DNA of 64,000 nt from Lutibacter sp. B1 (GCF_012524075.1 NZ_JAAZUI010000003.1:145797-209796), one strand, 5' to 3'. Counted from the first letter of the stretch, positions 17,084-26,959 are shown. Made by a program: numbers and translations. Notes: generated by a model from the letters alone, not told the origin.

Positions 17084-18433
17084 ATGAAAAAATTAGCCTA
17101 TTTTTTAATTCCTATACTGGTAATTGGCATAGCTGTTACTGTTTATAATAATTATCCTAAACTAGATATTGTTACAGGTTTTGCTGCTAAAAGTGTTTGT
17201 TCTTGCACATTTGAAGCAGGTAGAGATTTAAAATCTATAGAAGAAGGAGATAATGATGTAAATATGGTTGAAAAAGCAAAAAATACAATTAATAAAGATG
17301 AAAAATCGGTTACATCAACGTTTTTTGGATTAAAAAAACGGAAAGCTGTTTATAAAGAAGGTGTTGGGTGTGTGCTTATTTCAGATGAATCGCATATACA
17401 AAAACGTGATATTTTTAAGCCAAATAGATATATAGTTATCAACAATAAAATTCCTTATCCTTATGGTTCTAAGAAGCAAAAAGATACCATTTTTGAAAAT
17501 ATTGATTACGATAAATTGAAAATTGCAGTTGAAAACGCTTTTGATAAAGAAGGAGAAATTAAGAAAAGAACAAGAGCGGTTGTTGTAATTTATAATAATC
17601 AAATTATTGCCGAAAAATATGCTCCCGGTTTTACAAAAGATACTAAATTGTTAGGTTGGTCTATGACCAAAAGTATTGTTAGTGCCGTTATTGGTGTTCT
17701 TGAAAAACAAGGTAAAATAAATGTAAATCAAGCTAATTTATTTGCTGAATGGCAAAATGATGAGCGTTCTAAAATAACACTAAACAATTTATTACAAATG
17801 AATAGTGGTTTAGAGTGGGTTGAAGATTACAATAATATATCTGATGTTACCAAAATGCTGTTTTTGGATGAAGATATGACCAAAACGCAACTAAATAAAC
17901 CATTGGTTGGCGAGCCAAATAACACATGGAATTATTCTTCGGGAACTACAAATTTATTATCGGGTTTTGTTCGTAATCAATTTAAAACACCTCAAGAATA
18001 TTTGGATTTTTGGTATACAGAATTGATTGATAAAATAGGGATGAATTCTATGGTAATTGAAACCGATTTAAGCGGTAATTATATAGCTTCTTCTTACGGA
18101 TGGGCAACTGCCCGTGATTGGGCTAAATTTGGTTTGTTGTATTTACATAAAGGCAATTGGAACGGTGAACAAATTTTAAACGAATCGTGGATTGACTATA
18201 CGGTAACTCCTACAAATGGATCAAATGGAGCTTACGGAGCTCAATTTTGGTTAAATGCAGGAGGAGTTTATCCAAATGTGCCAAAAGATTTGTTTTCATG
18301 CAATGGCTACCAAGGGCAGCACGTGTTTGTAATTCCTTCAAAAAATATGGTTATTGTCAGGTTTGGTTTAACTGAGAATCCCGAGTTTGATTTTGATACT
18401 TTTTTAAGTGAAATAATTCAAAATATTCACTAA
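17084..18433 (+). CDS. Class C beta-lactamase-like serine hydrolase
   Basis: A 449-aa protein of the beta-lactamase/penicillin-binding fold (PF00144). An N-terminal hydrophobic segment (residues 4-20) is an export signal or anchor. The serine motif SxxK is SMTKS (about residue 193) and the second motif YxN/S is NYSSGTTN (about 285). The C-terminal third contains GYQGQHVFVIPS in the region of the KTG-like motif. Proteins of this type are esterases, D-amino-peptidases or EstB-like enzymes rather than resistance enzymes; the substrate is unknown. It is a single-gene unit with a promoter and a strong terminator. Confidence 0.85.
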   Translation: MKKLAYFLIPILVIGIAVTVYNNYPKLDIVTGFAAKSVCSCTFEAGRDLKSIEEGDNDVNMVEKAKNTINKDEKSVTSTFFGLKKRKAVYKEGVGCVLISDESHIQKRDIFKPNRYIVINNKIPYPYGSKKQKDTIFENIDYDKLKIAVENAFDKEGEIKKRTRAVVVIYNNQIIAEKYAPGFTKDTKLLGWSMTKSIVSAVIGVLEKQGKINVNQANLFAEWQNDERSKITLNNLLQMNSGLEWVEDYNNISDVTKMLFLDEDMTKTQLNKPLVGEPNNTWNYSSGTTNLLSGFVRNQFKTPQEYLDFWYTELIDKIGMNSMVIETDLSGNYIASSYGWATARDWAKFGLLYLHKGNWNGEQILNESWIDYTVTPTNGSNGAYGAQFWLNAGGVYPNVPKDLFSCNGYQGQHVFVIPSKNMVIVRFGLTENPEFDFDTFLSEIIQNIH

Positions 18434-18496
18434 AAAGCAGGTATTAAATTTTTCATTTCAGTATAATACATGCATTCTAAATATGTTAAAAATATA

Positions 18497-18542
18497 AAGT
18501 TGCAAATAATTAACATAATTTAATTATTTGCAACTTTTATTG
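18497..18542 (+). terminator. Strong hairpin terminator downstream of the beta-lactamase-like gene
   Basis: AAGTTGCAAATAATTA (18497-18512) pairs perfectly with TAATTATTTGCAACTT (18521-18536) around an 8-nt loop, then TTTTATT. A 16-bp stem is unusually long and AT-rich. The remainder of the gap to 18833 holds only the luxR promoter. Confidence 0.65.
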
Positions 18543-18711
18543 CATGTATTCATGTATTTTGAAATTTTAGACACCTTTTTCTATAAAATAATAAAGTTTT
18601 TTTATTAAATAATTAAGAAAAACATATTGTTAAATATGAATAGTAAAAATAAAATTAACCCATTTATTTATTAAAATGGGTAGTTTGTTAAGAAACTTAA
18701 AAATAGGATTA

Positions 18712-18738
18712 TTGGGTTCTAAAATTTATATATTTTTG
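18712..18738 (+). promoter_or_regulatory. Promoter of the LuxR-type regulator
   Basis: TTG (18712-18714), 16-bp spacer, TATTTTTG (18731-18738). The spacer is one base short of the usual range. The implied 5' leader is about 100 nt. Confidence 0.5.
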
Positions 18739-18851
18739 CGACCGATTTCAAAAAAATAACCGGTTAATACTCAAATGCAATAATTTAAATAATAGAGTGT
18801 TTAATCATTATTGAGGTCATTTTTGAAAAAAGTTTGAGCAAAATAGACAGA

Positions 18852-19574
18852 ATGGAGAAGTATAATAATTTAGTAAATCTTTGTATCGAAAATTTATCGG
18901 ATAAACTAAAATGTGAAGAATTTAAAAGTTGGTTTGAAAATTATCTGGATTTTTTCAAGCCTGATTTTATAACTATTTTAGATTTAAAAAATGAAAATAG
19001 AGTAATTTTTAATGAAAATTTTAATTTCAAATTTGCAGAAGGAAAAGAAGAAACTATTGAAGGCATTATAAGTTCGGTTGATGAAGATCAAAAAGAGAAG
19101 ATGTATAAAATTGATAAAATAGTATATAAATTTGCGAAGAAGAACAGTTTTATTGATAGAAAATACTTGTTTCATATGTTATTTACAGCAAGTTTTGAAG
19201 GAGAATCTAAAACATATTTAAGAGATATTTACGTATTATCAAACGGGATTCTTTTAGTGTCACTAAAAAATGTATCTGTTTTAGCCGGAGTGCAAAAAAA
19301 TATAAATGTAGATATTAAGCATTATAAAAATAATAAAGAAGTAATTGATAAAAATTTATTAAAGTTAAAGGAAGAAATAAATAAGGTTATAACTCCAAAA
19401 ATTAATTTAACCAAAAGAGAGCGAGAAATATTAGAATTAATTGCTGCAGGAAAAACCAGTGAAGAAATAGCTGAAACTTTATCAATATCTGTTTTTACGG
19501 TAAATACACACAGGCAAAATATTATTAAAAAATTCAACGTTAAAAATACCGCAGCACTTATTCAATTGCTTTAG
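18852..19574 (+). CDS. LuxR-family transcriptional regulator
   Basis: A 240-aa regulator; an in-frame TTG at 18834 could add six residues. The N-terminal ~170 residues form a charged, probably PAS-like domain without clear signature. The C-terminal LuxR/FixJ-type helix-turn-helix is clear: LTKREREILELIAAGKTSEE, then VNTHRQNIIKKF (about residues 178-235). There is no receiver aspartate context, so it is not a classical response regulator. It lies directly upstream of the adhesin cluster in the same direction and may control it; that link is inference. Confidence 0.85.
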   Translation: MEKYNNLVNLCIENLSDKLKCEEFKSWFENYLDFFKPDFITILDLKNENRVIFNENFNFKFAEGKEETIEGIISSVDEDQKEKMYKIDKIVYKFAKKNSFIDRKYLFHMLFTASFEGESKTYLRDIYVLSNGILLVSLKNVSVLAGVQKNINVDIKHYKNNKEVIDKNLLKLKEEINKVITPKINLTKREREILELIAAGKTSEEIAETLSISVFTVNTHRQNIIKKFNVKNTAALIQLL

Positions 19575-19726
19575 GTAAAATACTTAATTTTAAGTATGGT
19601 GTTTCAAAAAAAGAAGAATTAACTTAGGAGCAACACTTATTTACTGGCAATCTCTAAATGAAGCCCATAAAGACAAATAAAGTAAAAGAAAACTTTGCGG
19701 AGTATTAAAACACTAAACAAAGTCTT

Positions 19727-19754
19727 TTGTATATAAAAATATAAGTTACTTTTG
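19727..19754 (+). promoter_or_regulatory. Promoter of the large secreted protein gene
   Basis: TTG (19727-19729), 17-bp spacer, TACTTTTG (19747-19754), a full consensus match. The start site would be near 19760, which rules out the upstream in-frame GTG (19759) and supports the ATG at 19810. Confidence 0.65.
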
Positions 19755-19809
19755 TACAGTGTATTACATTTTTATCAAAAAAAGATACACGCTAATCAAA
19801 TTATCATTC

Positions 19810-22800
19810 ATGAAAAAAGAATACGTTATAAATTTTATTTCCAAAATAAAAAATATAAAAACTTTATTAATTATAGTTGTAATATATTTATTTAATACAA
19901 ATATAACTACAGCACAATGTACAGATTGTACTGTAACAGGACCAACAAGTGGAGATGTTACTGTTCCTGCCAATTCGGTTATGTGTTTTACATCTGGAGC
20001 GAGTATCAATAATATTACTTTTGCCGACAACAGCAAAATTTGTATTGCATCAGGTGTTACTGTTTACATTAATATCAACACAAATTCTACAACAGGAAAC
20101 AATATTGATATAGAAGTATATGGTACTTTACAGTTTAGTAATCCACCCGATTTTAAGGCTAATGTAGATATAACTGTTCATGAAGGTGGAGTTCTCAACT
20201 CAGGGAAAAATGGGAAATCTGATATTAAATTTAGTGGTACAGGTAGTAATACCCTATTAAATAATGGAGAATTTAATGTCAACGTTTTAACATTTTCAGG
20301 ATCAACTCAAACCAATACAGTAGATAATTATGGTACTATGAATATTGGTAGCAATGTTAACCTTGAAAGTTCTACTACTCAATTTAGAAATGAAGGTGAA
20401 TTATATATAGGTCAAAGTTTTAATAGTAACAGTTATAGTAGTTATGTTAATTGCGGTTATGTTAATACAGGAACTTCTTTTAATTTGCAAGGAAGCCTAG
20501 TTATTAATACAGGTACTTTTATTTCAAATGGAGGAGCGATAGACTTTAGTAATTCACTATCAAGATTTGAAAATTACGGTGAAGTAAGTGTGGGTAGTGT
20601 CAACTTAGGCGGAAATGGTAGTACTATATACAACCAAGGGTTATTTACATTATCAAGCAATTTTCAAAATGATGGTAATTTAACAGGACCAACGGATGAT
20701 ACTAAAAAAGGTTATTTTGTAGTGGGAGCTGCCGGAGCTATGAATAGCGGAACCATTGGCCCTAATCTCGATTTTAAAAATATAAGCGTTTCGCCAAATA
20801 CTAATGCAGCAAGCGTATTTGGTAACAATGTGGGAAGCCTTACTTTTAAGACGAATGTAACATATGATTGCCAGGCAAAAGGTACTTGTTCCGCTCCACA
20901 AGTTACAACAGGTGTAAATTGCCCATTAATAGATGGTACATTGGTTACTTGTAATATAGAAGATGTTGGTCTTACCAATGTAACTTGTAGTAACAATGGA
21001 ACAACAGGTTTGTCGTCCGATGATACGTTTACATTTACATTAAACCCAACAGGAACTAATCTTAGTCCAACATATTCCATAACGGGTGATATTGAACGTT
21101 CAAATATACCTTATGGTACACCGGTAAATTTTGGACCTTATGCTATTTTAGGAGGTACAATTAATATAACCATTACAGACGCGTATAATTTTTGCTCAAC
21201 AGAATTATCAATTTCCCCACCGGGGACTTGTTCCGTTCCCGCATATACAACAGATACAGATGGCGATGGCATTACCGATGATATAGATTTAGATATTGAT
21301 GGCGATGGAATTCCTAATTCTCAAGAGCTGAGCGATTGTGTATCTTCAGCCGACACATTTTTAGAAACATTTGGAGCAGGTTCAAATTTTGGTGCAGAAA
21401 GTCAAATTTTACCAGGTTCAACATCTTACTTATATCGATCAAATATTGATTCTAATAACAATTACTTGGAAGATGGACAATATACATTTGCAAATTCTCC
21501 ACAGGCAACTCACTGGGATTGGCAGGATATGGAAGACCATACTGAAGGAGATGTAAATGGCTATATGATGGTGGTAAACGCAGCGTTTGAACCAGGCGAA
21601 TTTTATAGGGTTGCGGTTGATGTTGAGCCAAATACTTATTATGAATTTTCAGCTTGGTTGGTTGTGGTGAATTCCCAAGAAACTGTTGATAGGTATTGTG
21701 GTGCCGATTTGGTTTTGGCTGATGCGAAATTTCAAGTGGAAAACAGTTCTGGGATAATTGGTTCTACTGTAACAGGTGAAATTCCTTTTTCAGATCCGGC
21801 TGAATGGGATAAATACCAATTTACATTTAAAACAGGAGCAACTGATACTTCCATAGATATAGTATTAATCAATAACGCTCCGGGTGGTTGTGGTAACGAT
21901 TTGGCAATTGATGATATACAATTAACCCCTTTATGTGATACCGATGGCGATGGTGTATTAAATCATTATGATTTAGATGCCGATAACGATGGAATTCATG
22001 ATCTTTTAGAAGCCGGTGGAACAGATGCTGATAACGATGGATTAACTGATAATTTTATCGACGTTAATCGCAATGGATTAAATGATGCCTATGATTATGA
22101 ATGTACCGGTTTAATAACTACTACAGGATATGCAGTATCTTCTCCTTCAAACAGTGGAGCTTCCAATCCTACAAATGCGTTGGGAGAACCTGATAATACG
22201 CTTGCTGTTTTAGATAGAGGAAACGAATATGTTGTGCTGGAGTTGCAAAATATCGTTCCATCAGGAACAGTTATTACTTTAAGACATAATAGGACAAATG
22301 GAACAAGAGCTACAAGTGTAAGAGTAGAACAATCTTTAGATGGAAGTTCGTATTCAAATGCAAAAACATATAGCGCATCGTCAACCACATTTGTAAATAG
22401 TTCATACACCTTAGCAGCTAATGCTAAATATATTAAAATAACAAACACTGGAGGAGGATGGAATCCTGCGGATATTGGTATTGACGCATTAAGCTATTCT
22501 TATACTGTTGATCCTTGCGACGGTATAGTTGGAGTGCCTTTAACTATTCCTGATACTGATGCTGATGGGTTGCCTGATTATTTGGATTTAGACAGTGATG
22601 CTGATGGATGTAGCGATTCTAACGAAGCTTATGTTTTAGATTCTTCTGTAGTAGTAGGAAATGCCGATGGAAATATTGCAGGAACAGATGATATGTATTA
22701 TGGTACATCACCAGTTTATGAAAATCCTGATGGTAGTGTTATGGGAGCTTCATACCCGGGAACAACTTCGGCAGTAACAGATAGTAGTGTTTATATAGCT

Positions 22801-23166
22801 TGTAGAGCCGATTTAGAGTTAACAAAAACAGTAGATAAAACTACACCAACTGTAGGAGAAACAATAATTTTTACTTTAACATTGGTAAATAATGGAGCAA
22901 GTGCTACTACTTTAGTTCAAGTAAAAGATCTTATGCCGGAAGGTTTAATGTATAATTCTGAAGGCACAGTTGTTCCATCAGGTACAACATATAATAGCAC
23001 TACAGGAGTTTGGAATTTAGGAAATATAATTGTTAAAAGTGGAAATCAATATGTGTTAAAAATAGCAGCAGTTGTACAGCCAAATTGTGGAGACATTACA
23101 AACTTTGCAGAGGTAGTAAACAGTATTGTTATTGATTCTGATTCAACACCAAATAACAATCAATAA
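19810..23166 (+). CDS. Large secreted multidomain protein, no C-terminal sorting domain
   Basis: A 1118-aa exported protein. The signal sequence ends near NTNITTAQC. Residues ~40-370 are a Gly/Asn/Thr-rich repetitive region resembling a beta-solenoid. A thrombospondin type 3 calcium repeat follows (DTDGDGITDDIDLDIDGDG, about 482). Next come a carbohydrate-binding-like domain (about 520-710), more TSP3 repeats, a discoidin-like domain (about 767-897) and another TSP3 repeat. The last ~120 residues are a DUF11 domain that stops abruptly at DSDSTPNNNQ. Proteins of this build normally end in a T9SS sorting domain, which is missing. The next adhesin ORF begins, after its signal peptide, with what looks like the missing end of the DUF11 domain. 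Likely truncated or split. Confidence 0.8.
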   Translation: MKKEYVINFISKIKNIKTLLIIVVIYLFNTNITTAQCTDCTVTGPTSGDVTVPANSVMCFTSGASINNITFADNSKICIASGVTVYININTNSTTGNNIDIEVYGTLQFSNPPDFKANVDITVHEGGVLNSGKNGKSDIKFSGTGSNTLLNNGEFNVNVLTFSGSTQTNTVDNYGTMNIGSNVNLESSTTQFRNEGELYIGQSFNSNSYSSYVNCGYVNTGTSFNLQGSLVINTGTFISNGGAIDFSNSLSRFENYGEVSVGSVNLGGNGSTIYNQGLFTLSSNFQNDGNLTGPTDDTKKGYFVVGAAGAMNSGTIGPNLDFKNISVSPNTNAASVFGNNVGSLTFKTNVTYDCQAKGTCSAPQVTTGVNCPLIDGTLVTCNIEDVGLTNVTCSNNGTTGLSSDDTFTFTLNPTGTNLSPTYSITGDIERSNIPYGTPVNFGPYAILGGTINITITDAYNFCSTELSISPPGTCSVPAYTTDTDGDGITDDIDLDIDGDGIPNSQELSDCVSSADTFLETFGAGSNFGAESQILPGSTSYLYRSNIDSNNNYLEDGQYTFANSPQATHWDWQDMEDHTEGDVNGYMMVVNAAFEPGEFYRVAVDVEPNTYYEFSAWLVVVNSQETVDRYCGADLVLADAKFQVENSSGIIGSTVTGEIPFSDPAEWDKYQFTFKTGATDTSIDIVLINNAPGGCGNDLAIDDIQLTPLCDTDGDGVLNHYDLDADNDGIHDLLEAGGTDADNDGLTDNFIDVNRNGLNDAYDYECTGLITTTGYAVSSPSNSGASNPTNALGEPDNTLAVLDRGNEYVVLELQNIVPSGTVITLRHNRTNGTRATSVRVEQSLDGSSYSNAKTYSASSTTFVNSSYTLAANAKYIKITNTGGGWNPADIGIDALSYSYTVDPCDGIVGVPLTIPDTDADGLPDYLDLDSDADGCSDSNEAYVLDSSVVVGNADGNIAGTDDMYYGTSPVYENPDGSVMGASYPGTTSAVTDSSVYIACRADLELTKTVDKTTPTVGETIIFTLTLVNNGASATTLVQVKDLMPEGLMYNSEGTVVPSGTTYNSTTGVWNLGNIIVKSGNQYVLKIAAVVQPNCGDITNFAEVVNSIVIDSDSTPNNNQ

Positions 23167-23855
23167 AAATAATAGTTTAAAAAAAGATTCCAAATTAAAA
23201 AGAATATTGAGAGTCAGTCAGCCCAAATAAGGATAAATTATCGTATAATTTAAAATATTAATTTTCGCTTTTTTGTTTCAATTTTAATTGATAAAGAGTT
23301 TTTTTCCTTGTCTTTTTAAGTAAAATTTTATATTTAAATGTTAAATTATTGACACTTAAGAAACTAAAGTAGCATATTAATTGTTGGAATTATTGTAACT
23401 TTGCAGACTAAAAAAACTAAAAAAAGTCAAAATACTTAAACATCAGTATAGGTTACTAATATTCTGTACTATAACTTTGTTGCATTACCCACAAATCGTA
23501 TAGTTTAACTAAAGCACCCTCTATATTATTTATTAAAAATAAAATAATGTAGCAAAATAAAATAGAGTATAAATGTGTTTTAAGTGTTTTTTTTGTAATG
23601 TTGTAACGCCTTGTTTTGTAGGTGAATGTACTAAAGTTAAGTTATTTTAAAGACAATTTATTAAAATAAATAAGCTGTTTGTTTACCAAAACAAGAAACT
23701 AGTTAAAAGTTTAAAAAATAACCAAAAATAAAAGTTTCGATAGTCTATTTTTGCACAGCAAAAAAGTAATAAAAAAGAAATTAGAATAATAAAAATAAAA
23801 AAACTTATCAACATATAGTTAAGTTTTATAAATCAGTTAATTAAGCCCAATATGT
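23167..23855. other. Long AT-rich intergenic stretch
   Basis: About 690 bp with no credible ORF on either strand. Three matches to the -7 element TAnnTTTG occur (about 23396, 23472 and 23748), none with a well-placed TTG. No clear hairpin terminator follows the upstream gene. It separates two halves of what looks like one DUF11 domain. Confidence 0.5.
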
Positions 23856-24158
23856 ATGAATAATTTTATTGAGTTTGTTTTTTGTTAATGGACATATCCA
23901 AGCTATTGATATTGATGGTAATGGCATTGATGATTTATGCTATAAAAAGCTACCTGTTGTTGAAGAAACCTGTCCGGAAAAAAATAATATCCCATTAAAT
24001 GTTTCGCTTTTTTCAGATTGTAATTACACCAACTTAGAAATAATTAAAATAGATGGTAATTCTAATTATGTTGTAAGAGAAGAAATTACATTAATTATTG
24101 CAATATTAATACACCAATAACAATTGAAGGAAGATTTAAAAAAATATATAGAAGATGA
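23856..24158 (+). pseudogene. Decayed fragment of a secreted protein gene
   Basis: The best-reading frame (open from 23869 to 24120) encodes VNGHIQAIDIDGNGIDDLC, a signal-peptide end followed by a calcium-binding-like repeat, then a Cys-containing segment. The likely initiator, ATG at 23856 (MNNFI), is in another frame. The TTTGTTTTTTG run between them is a plausible slip site. Near 24090 a second shift would lead into CNINTPITIEGRFKK and a TGA at 24156-24158. That TGA overlaps the ATG of the next gene by the coupling motif ATGA. Two frameshifts in 300 bp suggest a remnant, although sequencing errors cannot be excluded. Confidence 0.35.
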
Positions 24159-26902
24159 AAAAACTTTTACTTCTAACACATAAAAGAAATATAAGCTTTA
24201 GAACATTCGTTCCGGATGTTTTAAAGTATTTCTTTTTTATAATATTTACTGTTGTATTTGCATTTACAGGGAAAGCACAAACCCCAGTTGAAGATGATGC
24301 TTCAGCGGTAACTATTACGGTAATAGATACAACACCTCCAACAGTAATAGCTCCTGGAGAAGTTTCTGTTGAAGGATGTGATACAAGCATTATTACAGCA
24401 TCAAATGCAGGATTTGCTTATAGTGTAACTGAGATAACTATATCTGAAGCAGAATATGAAAATTATGTTGGTGCTAATACAGTATCAGATAATGGAGCAA
24501 TTTCTTCAATTACATATAAAGATGAAATAACATCAACTTCTTCTTGTCCTATTATAGTAACAAGAACTTTTACTGTTATTGATACATGTGGTAATATAAC
24601 TGTTGTAAACCAAATTATTACAGTCCAAGATAGTATAGCCCCTACGGCAACAAAACCTGATGATATAACTGGAATACAATGTATAAGTGATATTCCGGTG
24701 GTAGATGTAACTTTAGTAAATGATGAAGCGGATAACTGTACTACAAACCCTACAGTAGCTTTATTTTCTGAATCTAATAATAATGGTGTTGGATCTGTAG
24801 ATAGTCCATATATTGTAACTAGAACTTATAGAGTTACAGATGAATGTGGAAATTATATTGATATTTCTCACACGATAACGGTATTAGATACTATTTTACC
24901 TATAGCTGTGAATGATAATTACACTACGAGTGAAGATGTTTCTATTAGTGGCGATGTTACATCAAATGATTTAGGATTATGTGATGAATTTACAGTAACG
25001 GACTACACGCAAGGTTCAAACGGAACCGTAGTGGTGAATGCAGATGGTACGTTTACGTATACCCCGAATGCGGACTATAATGGAGAAGACAGCTTTACCT
25101 ATACGATAGAAGATGCCAATGGCGATACATCAACAGCGAGAGTAACGGTAACGGTAGTTCCAGTGAACGATTTACCGGTAGCGGAAGCAGACGCCTATAC
25201 CACGGAAGAAGACACGGCTGTAAGCGGCAATGTATTGACGGATGGCACAGGGGATTACTTAGGCGATGCGCCAACGACAGTAACGGACTACACGCAAGGT
25301 TCAAACGGAACCGTAGTGGTGAATGCAGATGGTACGTTTACGTATACCCCGAATGCGGACTATAATGGAGAAGACAGCTTTACCTATACGATAGAAGATG
25401 CCAATGGCGATACATCAACAGCGAGAGTAACGGTAACGGTAGAACCTACAGTGGACATCATTGATGATGATGTTACTACTATTCAAGATTCACCAATCGA
25501 TGTTGATATTTTTGTTAATGATAATGACATACCAACAGAAGGAATATTGACAGTAATAGACCCTATACATGGAATAGTAACGGTAGGTGACGGAGGTACA
25601 TCGAATGATCCAAGCGATGATGTTGTTACTTACACACCGGATACGGATTACACAGGTGAAGATACTTTTGCCTATACGGTATGTGATGCAGTAGGTAATT
25701 GTGATACAGCAATTGTTAATATAACAGTTGTTCCTTATACAGATACGGATGGTGATGGTATTTCGGATATTTATGAAGATTTGAATGGTGACGGCAATTT
25801 ATCAAATGATGATACAGATGGTGATGGGATACCAAATTATATGGATACTGATGATGATGGTGATGGTATACCAACAATTGATGAAGGAGCTGATCCTGAT
25901 GGTAACTCAAACCCATCTGATGCGGTTGATACGGATAATGATGGTGTACCGGATTATTTAGATCCATTTGACGGTACATTAATAAATGTTGTTAACGACC
26001 AAATAGATATGTTGGAAAATTCATCAATAGTAATATCTATATTTGAGAATGATTTAAACATCCCAATGGAAGGAACAATTACTGTAACAAATCCGGTAAA
26101 TGGAAATGTGGCTGTTAATAATAATGCTACTCCAAATGACCCAAGTGATGATGTGATTACGTATACGCCAAACACGAATTATGTTGGTGAAGATACTTTC
26201 GAGTATACAGTCTGTGATACAGCTGGTAATTGTGATACCGCAACGGTAGCTGTAACAATAATTCCGGAAATTAATTTGGAAGATGATTTATTTGAAATTG
26301 AATCGCTTGATCCTATTGAAGTTAATATATTTGATAATGATACTAATATTCCGATGGAAGGTACATTAAATGTAAGTAATCCTGAAAATGGAACTGTTAG
26401 TATAGATGATAATGGAACACCAAATAATCCAAGTGATGATGTAGTTACATATATACCGGGAAATAATTATGTAGATAGGGATATATTCACTTATACTGTT
26501 TGTGATAATAATGGTAATTGTCAAACAGCTACAGTTGAAATTGTAGGAGGTGTAGCACCTGATTGTTATTCCAACTTCCCAGGTCAAGAGAATAGTAATT
26601 ATGAAGGGTATGGTTTTTCACCTAACGGCGATGATTATAATGATTACTTTGTAATTGAAGATTTGGAATTATGTTTTCCTGATTACAAAATAGAAATTTA
26701 TAACAGATGGGGTAATATAGTATTTGATTATAAACATAATGGAGATTCAAGCAGTAAACCAATTTGGTGGGATGGTAGATCTAATGGAAGAATGACAATT
26801 AACAAAGGAGAAATTCTTCCTGCAGGTACATATTTCTATATAATTTATCCTAACAAAGATAATTATAAGCCTATATCAGGATATGTTTATTTAACTAAGT
26901 AA
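24155..26902 (+). CDS. CHU_C-type (T9SS type B sorting) cell-surface adhesin
   Basis: A 915-aa surface protein. A long signal peptide ends near FTGKAQ, directly followed by TPVEDDASAVTITV, which resembles a DUF11 domain end. HYR-like domains with DTTPPTV starts occupy about 58-245. Big_9/cadherin-like repeats follow at about 249-432 (two copies identical at DNA level), 433-528, 609-705 and 709-800. A TSP3 block lies at about 530-606. The C-terminus (about 802-915; FSPNGDDYNDYF, IEIYNRWGNIVFD) is the gliding-motility-associated CHU_C domain used for T9SS export of SprB-like proteins. The downstream PorP/SprF gene fits the known need of type B cargo for an SprF-like partner. Confidence 0.88.
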   Translation: MKKLLLLTHKRNISFRTFVPDVLKYFFFIIFTVVFAFTGKAQTPVEDDASAVTITVIDTTPPTVIAPGEVSVEGCDTSIITASNAGFAYSVTEITISEAEYENYVGANTVSDNGAISSITYKDEITSTSSCPIIVTRTFTVIDTCGNITVVNQIITVQDSIAPTATKPDDITGIQCISDIPVVDVTLVNDEADNCTTNPTVALFSESNNNGVGSVDSPYIVTRTYRVTDECGNYIDISHTITVLDTILPIAVNDNYTTSEDVSISGDVTSNDLGLCDEFTVTDYTQGSNGTVVVNADGTFTYTPNADYNGEDSFTYTIEDANGDTSTARVTVTVVPVNDLPVAEADAYTTEEDTAVSGNVLTDGTGDYLGDAPTTVTDYTQGSNGTVVVNADGTFTYTPNADYNGEDSFTYTIEDANGDTSTARVTVTVEPTVDIIDDDVTTIQDSPIDVDIFVNDNDIPTEGILTVIDPIHGIVTVGDGGTSNDPSDDVVTYTPDTDYTGEDTFAYTVCDAVGNCDTAIVNITVVPYTDTDGDGISDIYEDLNGDGNLSNDDTDGDGIPNYMDTDDDGDGIPTIDEGADPDGNSNPSDAVDTDNDGVPDYLDPFDGTLINVVNDQIDMLENSSIVISIFENDLNIPMEGTITVTNPVNGNVAVNNNATPNDPSDDVITYTPNTNYVGEDTFEYTVCDTAGNCDTATVAVTIIPEINLEDDLFEIESLDPIEVNIFDNDTNIPMEGTLNVSNPENGTVSIDDNGTPNNPSDDVVTYIPGNNYVDRDIFTYTVCDNNGNCQTATVEIVGGVAPDCYSNFPGQENSNYEGYGFSPNGDDYNDYFVIEDLELCFPDYKIEIYNRWGNIVFDYKHNGDSSSKPIWWDGRSNGRMTINKGEILPAGTYFYIIYPNKDNYKPISGYVYLTK
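24992..25442 (+). repeat. 166-bp exact direct repeats inside the adhesin gene
   Basis: Copies 24992-25157 and 25277-25442 are identical over 166 bp, 285 bp (95 codons) apart. Each encodes most of one Big_9-like domain. The block and its 119-bp spacer are visibly more GC-rich than the flanking gene. Confidence 0.9.
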
Positions 26903-26913
26903 TAAAATTATAT

Positions 26914-26942
26914 GAGGAGTGGATTTTAAAAATCCACTCCTC
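26914..26942 (+). other. Intercistronic hairpin between adhesin and porP
   Basis: GAGGAGTGGATTT and AAATCCACTCCTC form a perfect 13-bp stem with a TAA loop, 12 bp after the adhesin stop and 18 bp before the porP ATG. There is no U-run, so it is more likely an RNA processing or stability structure than a full terminator. Confidence 0.55.
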
Positions 26943-26959
26943 TAAATAATCAATTGAAT

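Noticed and set aside
17084..18433. Antibiotic-resistance beta-lactamase
   Set aside because: Motifs match the broad class C-like hydrolase family, with an N-terminal anchor and a long N-terminal extension that true AmpC enzymes lack.
23167..23855. A small RNA or hidden gene in the 690-bp gap
   Set aside because: No stable stem with a T-run and no ORF with plausible composition was found; only isolated -7-like motifs are present.
24992..25442. CRISPR-like or integron-like repeat array
   Set aside because: Only two copies, far too long, in frame, and both encode the same protein domain.
25095..25979. Antisense ORFs in the adhesin gene
   Set aside because: They arise from Asp/Gly-rich repeats read backwards (His/Tyr/Pro-rich), with no promoter or conserved motif.
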